DNA of 64,000 bases, from contig NZ_LT607751.1 in NCBI RefSeq assembly GCF_900090305.1, positions 1,798,001-1,862,000 of the forward strand, written 5' to 3'. This DNA is from Micromonospora siamensis (lineage in GTDB: Bacteria > Actinomycetota > Actinomycetes > Mycobacteriales > Micromonosporaceae). This document shows positions 8,513 to 20,554 of this stretch, piece after piece; the first letter of the stretch is position 1; each line of letters opens with the position of its first letter. The notes below the pieces were generated by a model. It worked only from the letters and a program-made list of their open reading frames with translations, was not told the DNA's origin and did no database searches. A program made the translations under genes and the position numbers.

Positions 8513-9663
8513 GTCAGGTCCTCGGCGAGCAGGGCGGCCAGCCAGGTGTCCACCCGGTTCCCCCGGTGGGTGAGCCCGCCGCGGGTGGTGCCCTCGAAGG
8601 TGAAGCCGGCCTTCTCGGCGACCCGCCGGGACGCGGTGTTGCCCACGTTGGCCCGCCACTCGACCCGGGCCAGGCCGAGCGTGGTGAAACCCCAGGCGGC
8701 CACCGCGGCCACGGCGGCGGGCATCCAGCCACGACCGCGGGCGTACGGGGCGGTCATGAAGCCGACGTCGGCCAGGAGCGGGTCGGTGGGTTGCAGCCGC
8801 AGGTCGATCGTGCCAGCGAAGCGGTCGTCGGGGCCGGCGATCACGAAGCAGCCGCTGGTGCCCCGCGCCCAGGTCTGCCGGACGAAGGCGAGGTATCCGT
8901 CGGCGTCGCCGCGCTGGTAGGGGTGCGGCACCGAGGTCCACCGGACGGTGTCGGGGTCCTGGCAGGTGGTCACGATGTCGTCGAGGTCCCGCTCCTCCAT
9001 CGGCCGCAGCCGCAGCTCGGTGTCGCCGGCGGTGGCGAAGAGGGTGGGTTGCGGCCGGCCGAAGACGGCGGCGCGGCGGGCCTCCAGGGTGCCCGGGGCG
9101 GCGGGGCCCGGATCGTCCGGGGCGGGCACCTCACCGGGCAGCAGTGAGCCGACCCAGGCCTCCGCCCGGCCCTCCTGGGTCGGGCGGGCCAGGCGCAGCT
9201 CGCCCTGGATGCGGAAGCCCGCGCGCAGGGCCACCAGCCGGGAGGCGTGGTTGCCGAGCTCCGCCTGCCAGATCAGTCGGCTCAGCTTCAGCTCGTCGAA
9301 GGCCCAGCGGGCGACCGCCCGGGTGGCCCGGACGGTGACCCCCCGGCCGCGTGCCCACGGCGCGGTCCAGTAGCCGACCTCGCCCGAGCCGAGGCCCCGG
9401 TCGATGGAGACCAGGCCGCAGGACCCGAGCAGCTCGCCGGTGTCGGCGGCGCAGACCGCGAACGGGGCGCCGGTGCCGTCGGCCCACGCGCTCGTCGACA
9501 TGCCGGTGACGAAGCCTTCGGCGTGTTCCGGCAGGTACGGTCGCGGTACGGTGGTCCAACGCTGGATGTCCGGATCCTGGCAGGCGCGGTGCACGTCGGC
9601 GGCGTCGCCGGGCCGCCACGGGCGCAGCAACAGTCCGTCCTCGGCGATCTCCACAGGCTCCAT
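8509..9663 (-). CDS. Double GNAT acetyltransferase (RimJ/RimL-like)
   Basis: A 384-residue protein, again two GNAT domains. The acetyl-CoA loops are APWARGRGVTVRATRA (first half) and APYARGRGWMPAAVAA (second half). The end motifs are NHASRLVALRAGF and NTASRRVAEKAGF. It is a relative of the gene it overlaps downstream. I chose ATG 9663 because AGGA lies a suitable distance before it; an in-frame ATG at 9672 is possible. It is divergent from secA across about 170 bases. Confidence 0.84.
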   Translation of the reverse strand: MEPVEIAEDGLLLRPWRPGDAADVHRACQDPDIQRWTTVPRPYLPEHAEGFVTGMSTSAWADGTGAPFAVCAADTGELLGSCGLVSIDRGLGSGEVGYWTAPWARGRGVTVRATRAVARWAFDELKLSRLIWQAELGNHASRLVALRAGFRIQGELRLARPTQEGRAEAWVGSLLPGEVPAPDDPGPAAPGTLEARRAAVFGRPQPTLFATAGDTELRLRPMEERDLDDIVTTCQDPDTVRWTSVPHPYQRGDADGYLAFVRQTWARGTSGCFVIAGPDDRFAGTIDLRLQPTDPLLADVGFMTAPYARGRGWMPAAVAAVAAWGFTTLGLARVEWRANVGNTASRRVAEKAGFTFEGTTRGGLTHRGNRVDTWLAALLAEDLT

Positions 9664-9832
9664 TCCGGGCATCCTGCCGGATCGTTCGCGCTGGGCGTAA
9701 CCGGATATGGTGCGCCGGACACAGCGGTTGCCAGTTATGTCTGATTCACGGCCTCGGACCGCCGCCACCAGTGACCATCGCCCCGATGGAACGCCTACGA
9801 TGGTTCGAGACTGTCTAGGGGAGCGTTGATCC

Positions 9833-12751
<2,919 letters not shown>

Positions 12752-12808
12752 TCGGTGCTTCTCGTCGCCCGTGCACCGGGTGACGGCGGGACGACAAGTG
12801 GTCCACGC

Positions 12809-12839
12809 GACGGGCCCCGGCCGACGGCCGGGGCCCGTC
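12809..12839 (+). terminator. secA terminator hairpin
   Basis: A perfect 14-bp stem, GACGGGCCCCGGCC (12809-12822) with its complement at 12826-12839, closes a GAC loop. There is no T-tract, as is common in these genomes. Confidence 0.8.
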
Positions 12840-12904
12840 GGCATGTCCCGACCCCTTGGGGTGCCCGACCCCCACGCCGGTCTGACGTGATGATCGCGCT
12901 CGAT

Positions 12905-12951
12905 CCTGGATGTAGTGGCCTCGTAGCGATGACGAGGCCACTACATCCAGG
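12905..12951. repeat. 20-bp-stem palindromic intergenic element (REP-like)
   Basis: Left arm 12905-12924 (begins CCTGGATGTAGTGGCC) and right arm 12932-12951 are perfect reverse complements around a 7-base loop. secA already has its own terminator upstream, so this looks like a separate dispersed element. GATC-containing sequence flanks it on both sides (12891-12904; 12960-12965). The rest of 12752-13108 holds this element, the secA terminator and the tandem repeat below; I see no gene there. Confidence 0.7.
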
Positions 12952-12970
12952 TTGCAGCACGATCTTGCAG

Positions 12971-13040
12971 CCGGGCGCCCGCTGCCCGGGCGCCCGCTGC
13001 CCGGGCGCCCGCTGCCCGGGCGCCCGCTGCCCGGGCGGCC
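12971..13040. repeat. 15-bp tandem repeat array
   Basis: Four exact head-to-tail copies of CCGGGCGCCCGCTGC (12971-13030), then a degenerate fifth copy. Each unit contains the palindrome GGGCGCCC. A second, looser G-rich repeat (CGGTCAGGGCGGGG-like) follows to about 13090. It is non-coding and lies between secA and the next gene's 3' end. Confidence 0.85.
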
Positions 13041-13108
13041 GCGCAGGGCGGCGGTCAGGGCGGGGGCGGTCAGGGCGGGGGGCGGTCGGGAAGGGGCGGC
13101 GGTCGGGG

Positions 13109-13711
13109 TCAGAGCACCTGGAGGGCGGTGCAGAGCCACCTGCCGCGCCGGTGCTCCAGGCGCAGCGCCATCGCCCAGCTGCGGCCGGCGGCGCTGCCCA
13201 CCACGGCGGCCACCTCGATCGCGCCGGCTCGTGGCTCGCACACGCGGATCCGGCGCAGTCGTACGGACGGGCGGGTCGAGCGACGGCGGACCGGGCCGGT
13301 GCGGGCCGCGGCCCGGGTGAGTTCCTGGACGACCTCGGCGGACTTCCCGGGTTCGCTCATCGGGCGGATCTGGCCGATGGGCCGGTAGCCGTTGAGGATC
13401 TCCAGGCAGGTGGCGACGAACCGGTGACCGGCCCGGGCGGCCTCCGGGGTGGCCGTGGCGCGTACGGCAGGCGGAACCGGCGCGGTCGGGTGCCGGCCCG
13501 GACCGGCCGGGGTGGGGCGGACGTCGCGGAGCCGGCCGGCGGGGCGGGTCGGTTCGGGGCGGCCCGGGTCATGGAGGTCGAGGGTGAGCTGGAGGCCGGC
13601 CGGGGGGAGCCAGGGTTCGGCCTCGTCGTCGGTGAAGGGCGGGTCGATCGAGGGCGCGGGGCGCAGCCGGATCGGTGGGCGGGGCGACACCGGACGGCGG
13701 GAGTCGACCAT
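13109..13711 (-). CDS. Rv3235-family conserved actinobacterial protein
   Basis: A 200-residue protein of unknown function resembling M. tuberculosis Rv3235. The N-terminal half is Pro/Arg-rich and probably disordered. The C-terminal half (about 85-200) is a compact domain ending LEHRRGRWLCTALQVL. Its position near secA matches that family. I chose ATG 13711 (MVDSRRPVS); translation from a codon further upstream would have to cross the direct repeat at 13734-13750. Confidence 0.7.
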   Translation of the reverse strand: MVDSRRPVSPRPPIRLRPAPSIDPPFTDDEAEPWLPPAGLQLTLDLHDPGRPEPTRPAGRLRDVRPTPAGPGRHPTAPVPPAVRATATPEAARAGHRFVATCLEILNGYRPIGQIRPMSEPGKSAEVVQELTRAAARTGPVRRRSTRPSVRLRRIRVCEPRAGAIEVAAVVGSAAGRSWAMALRLEHRRGRWLCTALQVL

Positions 13712-13733
13712 CGTGAACGGCCCCAATCCTTGC

Positions 13734-13750
13734 GTTTGCCTTCGTTTGCC
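13734..13750 (-). promoter_or_regulatory. Tandem GGCAAAC direct repeat upstream of the Rv3235-type gene
   Basis: On the minus strand GGCAAAC-GAA-GGCAAAC: two 7-mers with a 10-bp period. Its near edge is 22 bases before the ATG at 13711. The same arrangement at the same distance precedes the next gene. Confidence 0.6.
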
Positions 13751-13813
13751 TCCGACAGGAGCCATTCTCGGGCATGCTGACGCCCCCGGTCAATGCCCGG
13801 CGGAGCCGTCGGG

Positions 13814-14041
13814 TCACTCCCCGTCGCGGTCGGTCAGCGGGTTGCCGCGGACCCATTCGGCCGTCTCGGCGTACTTCTGCTGGATGTACTCCTCCAGCCG
13901 GGCGCGCTCGACGCGCCACTGGCCACGGCCGCCGATCTTGATCGCGGGCAGCTCTCCGCTGCGCACCATGTGGTACACCTGCGAGTCCGACACGTTCAGC
14001 TCGGTGGCCACGTCGGAGAGCAGGAGGAACCTCGGTTCCAC
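13814..14041 (-). CDS. BldC/excisionase-like helix-turn-helix DNA-binding protein
   Basis: A 75-residue protein made almost entirely of one MerR/excisionase-type winged helix-turn-helix: LLLSDVATELNVSDSQVYHM (helices 1-2), then a wing with WRVERARLEEYIQQKY. Size and fold resemble BldC, which binds DNA as head-to-tail oligomers on direct repeats. The start is GTG 14041 (VEPRFLLLS). A tandem direct repeat lies 22 bases upstream, and the same repeat precedes the neighbouring gene, so self- and neighbour-regulation is plausible. Confidence 0.8.
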   Translation of the reverse strand: MEPRFLLLSDVATELNVSDSQVYHMVRSGELPAIKIGGRGQWRVERARLEEYIQQKYAETAEWVRGNPLTDRDGE

Positions 14042-14063
14042 GAAGACTCCCGGGGTTGACGGC

Positions 14064-14080
14064 GTTTGCCTCAGTTTGCC
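14064..14080 (-). promoter_or_regulatory. Tandem GGCAAAC direct repeat upstream of the BldC-like gene
   Basis: On the minus strand GGCAAAC-TGA-GGCAAAC followed by GC. Period and distance to the start (22 bases) equal those of the copy at 13734-13750. The flanking GC after the second 7-mer is also shared. Confidence 0.6.
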
Positions 14081-14249
14081 ACCGGCGGCCGACACTGCCC
14101 AGCAGGCCGTGCCGCGGCGATGTGGGGGACACACCGGCCGGGGAGCTGCGCTCCCGCCGGTGCGCGGTGTGTGACGATTCCGGCGTACGGCATGATCTGC
14201 GCCCGGGACCGGTGGCCGCCGGCCCGGACCGAGCAGGGGGAGACGACCG

Positions 14250-14759
14250 GTGACCGACGAGCTTGTCCGGGTGTACGTGCCGGCGACCGTCCCGATGCTG
14301 GCCCGGCTGCACGCCGAGGGCCTGCGCGCGAGCGAGGCGCACGCCGTGACCCGCGACCTGCGTGAGTGGTACGCCGAGGGCGACGAGGAGGAGTTGGAGT
14401 ACGTCGCCTTCACCCGCGCCGCGCAGGACGCGTTGCTGCTGCTCCGGGAGGACACCTCGGCGCCCCGCCGGCGGGTGGTGGTCTCGGTGGACCTGCCCGC
14501 CGCGGCGGTCGAGCGGGCCGACGGGGTGCTCGGCTCCAGCCTGGTGCTGCTGTCGGCGCCGGTGCCCGCGGCTGCGGTGGCGGCCCTGCACGTGGACGGC
14601 GCGGAGGCGGTCGGCGACGTCACCGCGGCGGTGGACGTGGCGCGGGAGGCCCTGGCGGGTGACCCGGACGCCCAGTTCACCGTCGACTCCGCCGAGGACC
14701 ACGAGCTGGAGTGGTACGACGCGTCGGAGCTGGAGCTGCTGCTGCGTACGGTCTCCTGA
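14250..14759 (+). CDS. Conserved actinobacterial protein of unknown function
   Basis: A 169-residue acidic protein with no signal or membrane segment. It starts [16 protein letters not shown] and ends in an acidic [17 protein letters not shown]. It looks like a small conserved family common near secA/Rv3235 genes in actinobacteria. I cannot assign a function. The GTG start follows a purine-rich GGGGGAGACGACC. It converges on the next gene, 12 bases away. Confidence 0.65.
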   Translation: MTDELVRVYVPATVPMLARLHAEGLRASEAHAVTRDLREWYAEGDEEELEYVAFTRAAQDALLLLREDTSAPRRRVVVSVDLPAAAVERADGVLGSSLVLLSAPVPAAAVAALHVDGAEAVGDVTAAVDVAREALAGDPDAQFTVDSAEDHELEWYDASELELLLRTVS

Positions 14760-14771
14760 CCGCGGCGGCGG

Positions 14772-15863
14772 TCAGCTGTCGGCGGGTTCCTCGTCGTGCC
14801 GGGCCGGGCCGAGGGTGCGGCCGAAGGCGATCAGCGCGGTGAGCGCCCCGACGAAGAGCACCCAGATCCCGTTGTCGATGCGGGAGGCGCCCAGCGACGT
14901 CTGGGCCACGGCGTCGGCGTCGCTCAGCGCGGCGGCCAGGTCGAGCAGCCCCTTGCCGCCGACCCGGATGATCACCTCGGCGAGCAGCAGGAGCAGCCCG
15001 GGCCCCGCCCCGGCCAGCAGGTACGCGGGCCAGCGCAGCGCCGGTGCCTGCGGGTCACGGCGGGCCGCCCGGCGGCGGGCCCAGGTCAGGTAGCCGAACG
15101 CGAGCAGCCCGGCGACCAGCCCGGCGAGCAGCGACTCGGTGCGGGACACCCACTTCGCCGCGTCGACCATGCCGGCCTGGGTGCCGTCCGCGCCGAACAG
15201 GTCGAACAGCGGGTCGCGGGCCCGGCTGAACGCCACCACGAACAGCAGGGTGCCGAGGGCGGCGGTGACGATGGCGCCGACCGGGGCGGCGGTCCGCGCC
15301 CCGGCCAGGGCGCCGCCGATGATCGCGGCGGCGGCGGCCGTACCGGCGATGGTGTTGGTGGTGGCGTTGTCCGCGTACGTCAGGTTGACCGCCACGGCGG
15401 TGCCGAGGCCGACGAGCAGGCCGGTGCCGACGGCCACCAGGAAGCGCAGGGTGGCCCGGTCGGTGCCGCGGCGGGCGAGCAGGCCGGTGGTGGCCAGCGC
15501 GACGGCCGCGCCGGCGACCAGCGCGGCGGAGATGACGCCGGGCAGCGCGAAGGCGGAGAGGCTGACCGCGGTGACCCCGGCGGCGGCCGAGCTGATCGCC
15601 TCCCGGGTCGACCAGAGCATCGCCGCCAGCCAGCCGACGGCCAGCAGCGCCAGCGCGGGCGCGCCGGGGGTACGACCGGCGCGGTGCCCGGGGGCGTCGA
15701 CCTCGTCCGGATCGGTGGCGGAGTCGGCCGGCCCGGTGTCGGCGTCCTCCGGCCGGGTCACCGCGTCGGCGGCGGCCGGCCGGGTGTCCGGCTCGGCGGC
15801 CCGGTCGGTGGTGGCCGGCCGGTCCGGCTCCGCGGCCGTGGAGCTGCCGGGCTGGTTGCTCAT
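14772..15863 (-). CDS. Multi-pass membrane protein, unknown function
   Basis: A 363-residue protein. The first 60 residues are a hydrophilic, Pro/Asp/Ala-rich, probably disordered cytoplasmic tail. Roughly eight hydrophobic segments follow (for example ALALLAVGWLAAMLW and GLLVGLGTAVAVNL). No catalytic motif is visible. ATG 15863 follows GGGGAGAC at a good distance. Not recognised beyond an actinobacterial membrane protein. Confidence 0.7.
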   Translation of the reverse strand: MSNQPGSSTAAEPDRPATTDRAAEPDTRPAAADAVTRPEDADTGPADSATDPDEVDAPGHRAGRTPGAPALALLAVGWLAAMLWSTREAISSAAAGVTAVSLSAFALPGVISAALVAGAAVALATTGLLARRGTDRATLRFLVAVGTGLLVGLGTAVAVNLTYADNATTNTIAGTAAAAAIIGGALAGARTAAPVGAIVTAALGTLLFVVAFSRARDPLFDLFGADGTQAGMVDAAKWVSRTESLLAGLVAGLLAFGYLTWARRRAARRDPQAPALRWPAYLLAGAGPGLLLLLAEVIIRVGGKGLLDLAAALSDADAVAQTSLGASRIDNGIWVLFVGALTALIAFGRTLGPARHDEEPADS

Positions 15864-16215
15864 CGTCTCCCCTTCGACACGCGGGCCCGCGGGGACGGGC
15901 ACCCGCACCGGCAACCCAGCGTACGCGCCCGGCGGGCCGCCTCCCGCAGCGCCGCCGCCGCCGGAGCGGCCTGTCTTTCGTCGGTTTCCGGGCCGTTCCG
16001 CACAAGAATCGGGGCTGACGCGGTTCGGCAGGCTTTAGATCGACGGACGGGCGGGAGGGCGGGGGCGCGGCCGGTGGCCCGCTCGGCGTGGGAGAATCGC
16101 ACCGAGGTCCCGCCGTCGCGCCCGATACGCCGCGCGACGCCCGGTGTCCGGCCGTCCGGTCGGTGCCCGCGGGTCCGATTTCGCCACCGCCGTCGAGATC
16201 GCACAGGAGCCTGTG
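15864..16215. other. Intergenic region upstream of pruA
   Basis: 352 bases between divergent genes. Both promoters must lie here, but I see no convincing -35/-10 pair, hairpin or RNA motif. The stretch around 15970-16040 is the least GC-rich. No supported gene. Confidence 0.5.
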
Positions 16216-17844
<1,629 letters not shown>

Positions 17845-17860
17845 GTCGTACGGCACACGC

Positions 17861-17890
17861 AGGGGCCCCGGCCGAGTCGCCGGGGCCCCT
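17861..17890 (+). terminator. pruA terminator
   Basis: A perfect 12-bp stem AGGGGCCCCGGC / GCCGGGGCCCCT with a 6-base loop, followed by TTTG. Confidence 0.85.
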
Positions 17891-17903
17891 TTGTGCGTCG
17901 GGG

Positions 17904-17926
17904 GCACTGTCGTCGGCCGACAGTGC
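17904..17926. promoter_or_regulatory. Palindromic operator candidate upstream of padR
   Basis: GCACTGTCG-tcggc-CGACAGTGC is a perfect 9-bp inverted repeat 75 bases before the PadR start. Form and position fit autoregulation by the PadR protein. Confidence 0.55.
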
Positions 17927-18001
17927 ACATAGGAAGACCCAACGGGTGGCGAAAACGGCAAATCCTGGACGCCGGGTCGGCAAAGTGGCAGCTTAGAGGG
18001 C

Positions 18002-18517
18002 ATGGCGGAATCCGGAGTCAACCCGACGGCGGCGGCCCTGCTCGGCCTGCTGCACGACGGCCCGATGACAGGCGGCCAACTGATGGCCGCCGCTGAGCGC
18101 CGGCTGGCGCCGTACTGGTCGATGACCCGCAGTCAGGTCTACCGGGAGCTGCCGGTCCTGGCCGAGCGGGGTTTCGTGCGGCTGGGCAAGCCGGGCCCCC
18201 GGATGAGCCAGCCGTACGCGATCACGGCGGCCGGAAAACGGACATTCTCCCGCTGGCTGGCGGAGGACCCGGGGCGGGACACCATCCGCAACCCCGTGGC
18301 GCTGCGCATCGCCTTCGGCAACCTGCACTCGGCCAGCCAGCTGAAGAACCTGTACGAAACGGCCAACCAGTACCACAGCGACGCCCTCGCGGCCGTCCGC
18401 GAGCAGGTGAAGAACGCCAAGAAGGAGGGCGAGGCGTACGACGCCAGCGCGCTGGAGTTCGCCGTCGCCTACCACCGGGCCGCCCTGTCCTGGCTGAAGA
18501 CCGCCCCGGTCGGCTGA
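18002..18517 (+). CDS. PadR-family transcriptional regulator
   Basis: A 171-residue PadR-like regulator. The N-terminal winged helix (about 8-90) has [20 protein letters not shown], the recognition helix region [19 protein letters not shown], and a wing with [13 protein letters not shown] helical C-terminal dimerisation domain follows. Its target is not obvious: the flanking genes are pruA and prfB. The palindrome at 17904-17926 may be its own operator. Confidence 0.88.
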   Translation: MAESGVNPTAAALLGLLHDGPMTGGQLMAAAERRLAPYWSMTRSQVYRELPVLAERGFVRLGKPGPRMSQPYAITAAGKRTFSRWLAEDPGRDTIRNPVALRIAFGNLHSASQLKNLYETANQYHSDALAAVREQVKNAKKEGEAYDASALEFAVAYHRAALSWLKTAPVG

Positions 18518-18547
18518 CGCCTCCGACGGCTGGAGCGGCAGAGGCAG

Positions 18548-18553
18548 TATTCT
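18548..18553 (+). promoter_or_regulatory. -10 element of a probable leaderless prfB transcript
   Basis: TATTCT ends 8 bases before the GTG at 18562, placing the transcription start at or next to the start codon. No Shine-Dalgarno sequence precedes the GTG. A -35 box is not clear. Confidence 0.5.
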
Positions 18554-18561
18554 TATTTGTC

Positions 18562-19683
18562 GTGACCGCTGCCGATTACGCCGAACAGCTCAAGGACCTC
18601 GACGCCACCCTCCGCAACATCGAGGCGGTGCTCGACCTCGACCGGCTGCGCCAGGACAAGGCCCGGCTGGAGGAGCAGGCGTCCGCGCCGGACCTCTGGG
18701 ACGACCAGGCCAGGGCGCAGGAGGTGACCTCGCAGCTGTCGTACGTCAACGGCGAGATCGACAAGCTGGGCAGCCTGCGCTCCCGGATCGACGACGCCCA
18801 GGTCCTGCTGGAGCTGGCCGAGGACGAGTCCGACCCGGGCGTGCTGACCGAGGTCGAGACGGAGATCGCCGGGCTGACCAAGGCCATCCAGGAGATGGAG
18901 GTCCGCACCCTGCTCTCCGGCGAGTACGACTCCCGGGAGGCGCTGGTCGCCATCCGGGCCCAGGCCGGTGGCGTGGACGCCGCGGACTTCGCCGAGATGC
19001 TGCTGCGGATGTACCTGCGCTGGGCCGAGCGGCACGGCTACCCGACGGAGGTCTACGAGACCTCGTACGCGGAGGAGGCCGGCCTGAAGTCCGCCACCTT
19101 CGCGGTCAAGGTTCCGTACGCCTTCGGCACCCTGAGCGTGGAGTCGGGCACCCACCGGCTGGTCCGGATCAGCCCGTTCGACAACCAGGGCCGGCGGCAG
19201 ACCAGCTTCGCCGGCGTCGAGGTGCTGCCGGTGGTCGAGCAGACCGACCACATCGACATCCCGGAGAACGAGGTCCGGGTGGACGTCTACCGCTCCTCCG
19301 GTCCGGGCGGGCAGAGCGTCAACACCACCGACTCGGCGGTGCGACTGACCCACATCCCCACCGGCATCGTGGTCACCTGTCAGAACGAGAAGTCCCAGCT
19401 GCAGAACAAGGCCTCCGCCATGCGGGTGCTCCAGGCGCGGCTGCTGGAGCGCAAGCGGCAGGAGGAGGAGGAGAAGATGGCCGGTCTCAAGAGCACCGGC
19501 ACCGGATCCTGGGGCGAGCAGATGCGCTCGTACGTCCTGCACCCGTATCAGATGGTGAAGGATCTCCGAACCGAGCAGGAGACCGGCAATCCGTCCTCGG
19601 TCTTCGACGGTGAGCTGGACGCGTTCATCGAGGCGGGCATCAGGTGGCGCAAGCAGCAGCAGCTCGCCAACGACGCTGCGTGA
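18562..19683 (+). CDS. prfB: Peptide chain release factor 2
   Basis: A 373-residue RF2 that ends translation at UGA/UAA. The GGQ motif that triggers peptidyl-tRNA hydrolysis is at residues 249-251 ([13 protein letters not shown]), and the SPF recognition tripeptide is near 205 (RISPFDNQG). The frame runs without an in-frame UGA at the usual codon-26 region, so the programmed frameshift of E. coli prfB is absent. GTG start; probably leaderless. It begins the prfB-ftsE-ftsX-smpB-ssrA block. Confidence 0.97.
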   Translation: MTAADYAEQLKDLDATLRNIEAVLDLDRLRQDKARLEEQASAPDLWDDQARAQEVTSQLSYVNGEIDKLGSLRSRIDDAQVLLELAEDESDPGVLTEVETEIAGLTKAIQEMEVRTLLSGEYDSREALVAIRAQAGGVDAADFAEMLLRMYLRWAERHGYPTEVYETSYAEEAGLKSATFAVKVPYAFGTLSVESGTHRLVRISPFDNQGRRQTSFAGVEVLPVVEQTDHIDIPENEVRVDVYRSSGPGGQSVNTTDSAVRLTHIPTGIVVTCQNEKSQLQNKASAMRVLQARLLERKRQEEEEKMAGLKSTGTGSWGEQMRSYVLHPYQMVKDLRTEQETGNPSSVFDGELDAFIEAGIRWRKQQQLANDAA

Positions 19684-19698
19684 TCATGCGTGGGCGGA

Positions 19699-19742
19699 GC
19701 GCGTCATCGATCTTCCGCTGACCCGGTGAATCGATGACGCGC
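19699..19742. repeat. Palindromic intergenic element between prfB and ftsE
   Basis: Arms GCGCGTCATCGAT (19699-19711) and its complement (19730-19742) enclose 18 bases. Further outer pairing is ATGCG (19686-19690) with CGCAT (19745-19749). It may terminate prfB, but there is no T-tract and the loop is long, which resembles the other palindromes in this window. Confidence 0.65.
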
Positions 19743-19765
19743 CTCGCATCGCGGGGGCGTGGCAC

Positions 19766-19793
19766 TTGGCTCTGCGGTTACACCGCGTAGACT
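19766..19793 (+). promoter_or_regulatory. ftsE promoter (leaderless transcript)
   Basis: TTGGCT (19766-19771), 16 bases, TAGACT (19788-19793). The GTG start is at 19802, eight bases after the -10, so the mRNA should begin at or beside the start codon. Confidence 0.65.
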
Positions 19794-19801
19794 CACCACC
19801 C

Positions 19802-20482
19802 GTGATTCAGCTTGAGCAAGTGACGAAGACGTACCCGAAGGCGTCCCGGCCTTCGCTCGACAACGTGTCCGTCTCGATCGAGAAGGGCGAGTTCGTCTTC
19901 TTCATCGGTCCATCCGGCTCCGGCAAGTCCACGATCATCAAGATGCTGCTGCACGAGGTCAGCCCCAACAAGGGCCGCGTCGTCGTGAACGGCAAGGACG
20001 TCACCACGATGCGCTCCTGGAAGCGACCCCACTTCCGGCGTTCGATCGGCTGCGTCTTCCAGGACTTCCGCCTGCTGCCCAACCGCACCGCGTACGAGAA
20101 CGTGGCGTTCGCCCTCGAGGTGATCGGCAAGACCAAGGCGGTCGCCCGCCGGGTCGTGCCCGAGGTCCTCGAACTGGTCGGGCTGGGCGGCAAGGAGCAC
20201 CGGTATCCGCACGAACTCTCCGGTGGTGAGCAGCAGCGGGTCGCGGTGGCGCGAGCCTTCGTGAACCGTCCGCTGATCCTGCTCGCGGACGAGCCGACCG
20301 GAAACCTGGACCCGGACACCTCGATCGAGATCATGCGTCTGCTGGACCGGATCAACCGCACCGGCACGACCGTCGTGATGGTCACGCACGACTCCAACAT
20401 CGTGAACCAGATGCGTCGCCGCGTCGTGGAGATCGAGAGCGGCCGTATCGTGCGCGACCAGGCCCGCGGCGTCTACGGCTGA
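19802..20482 (+). CDS. ftsE: Cell division ATP-binding protein FtsE
   Basis: A 226-residue ABC ATPase. Walker A is [10 protein letters not shown] near residue 37, the signature is [15 protein letters not shown] near 140, and Walker B is [13 protein letters not shown] near 160. The H-loop His is in VTHDSN. With FtsX it activates peptidoglycan hydrolases at division. The start is GTG 19802 ([11 protein letters not shown]); an upstream in-frame start at 19766 would lie inside the promoter. ftsX follows 72 bases later. Confidence 0.96.
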   Translation: MIQLEQVTKTYPKASRPSLDNVSVSIEKGEFVFFIGPSGSGKSTIIKMLLHEVSPNKGRVVVNGKDVTTMRSWKRPHFRRSIGCVFQDFRLLPNRTAYENVAFALEVIGKTKAVARRVVPEVLELVGLGGKEHRYPHELSGGEQQRVAVARAFVNRPLILLADEPTGNLDPDTSIEIMRLLDRINRTGTTVVMVTHDSNIVNQMRRRVVEIESGRIVRDQARGVYG

Positions 20483-20554
20483 GCCGGCGCGCGCCGCCAG
20501 CCGTAGATCCTGACGACGAAACACCTCACGCCGGAGAGCCGGAGGAATTTCCCG

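Noticed and set aside
12971..13040. CRISPR array
   Set aside because: Units are contiguous 15-mers with no spacers, and there are no cas genes.
18562..18680. Programmed +1 frameshift in prfB
   Set aside because: No in-frame UGA occurs in the region where the frameshift site lies in other bacteria; the frame is continuous.
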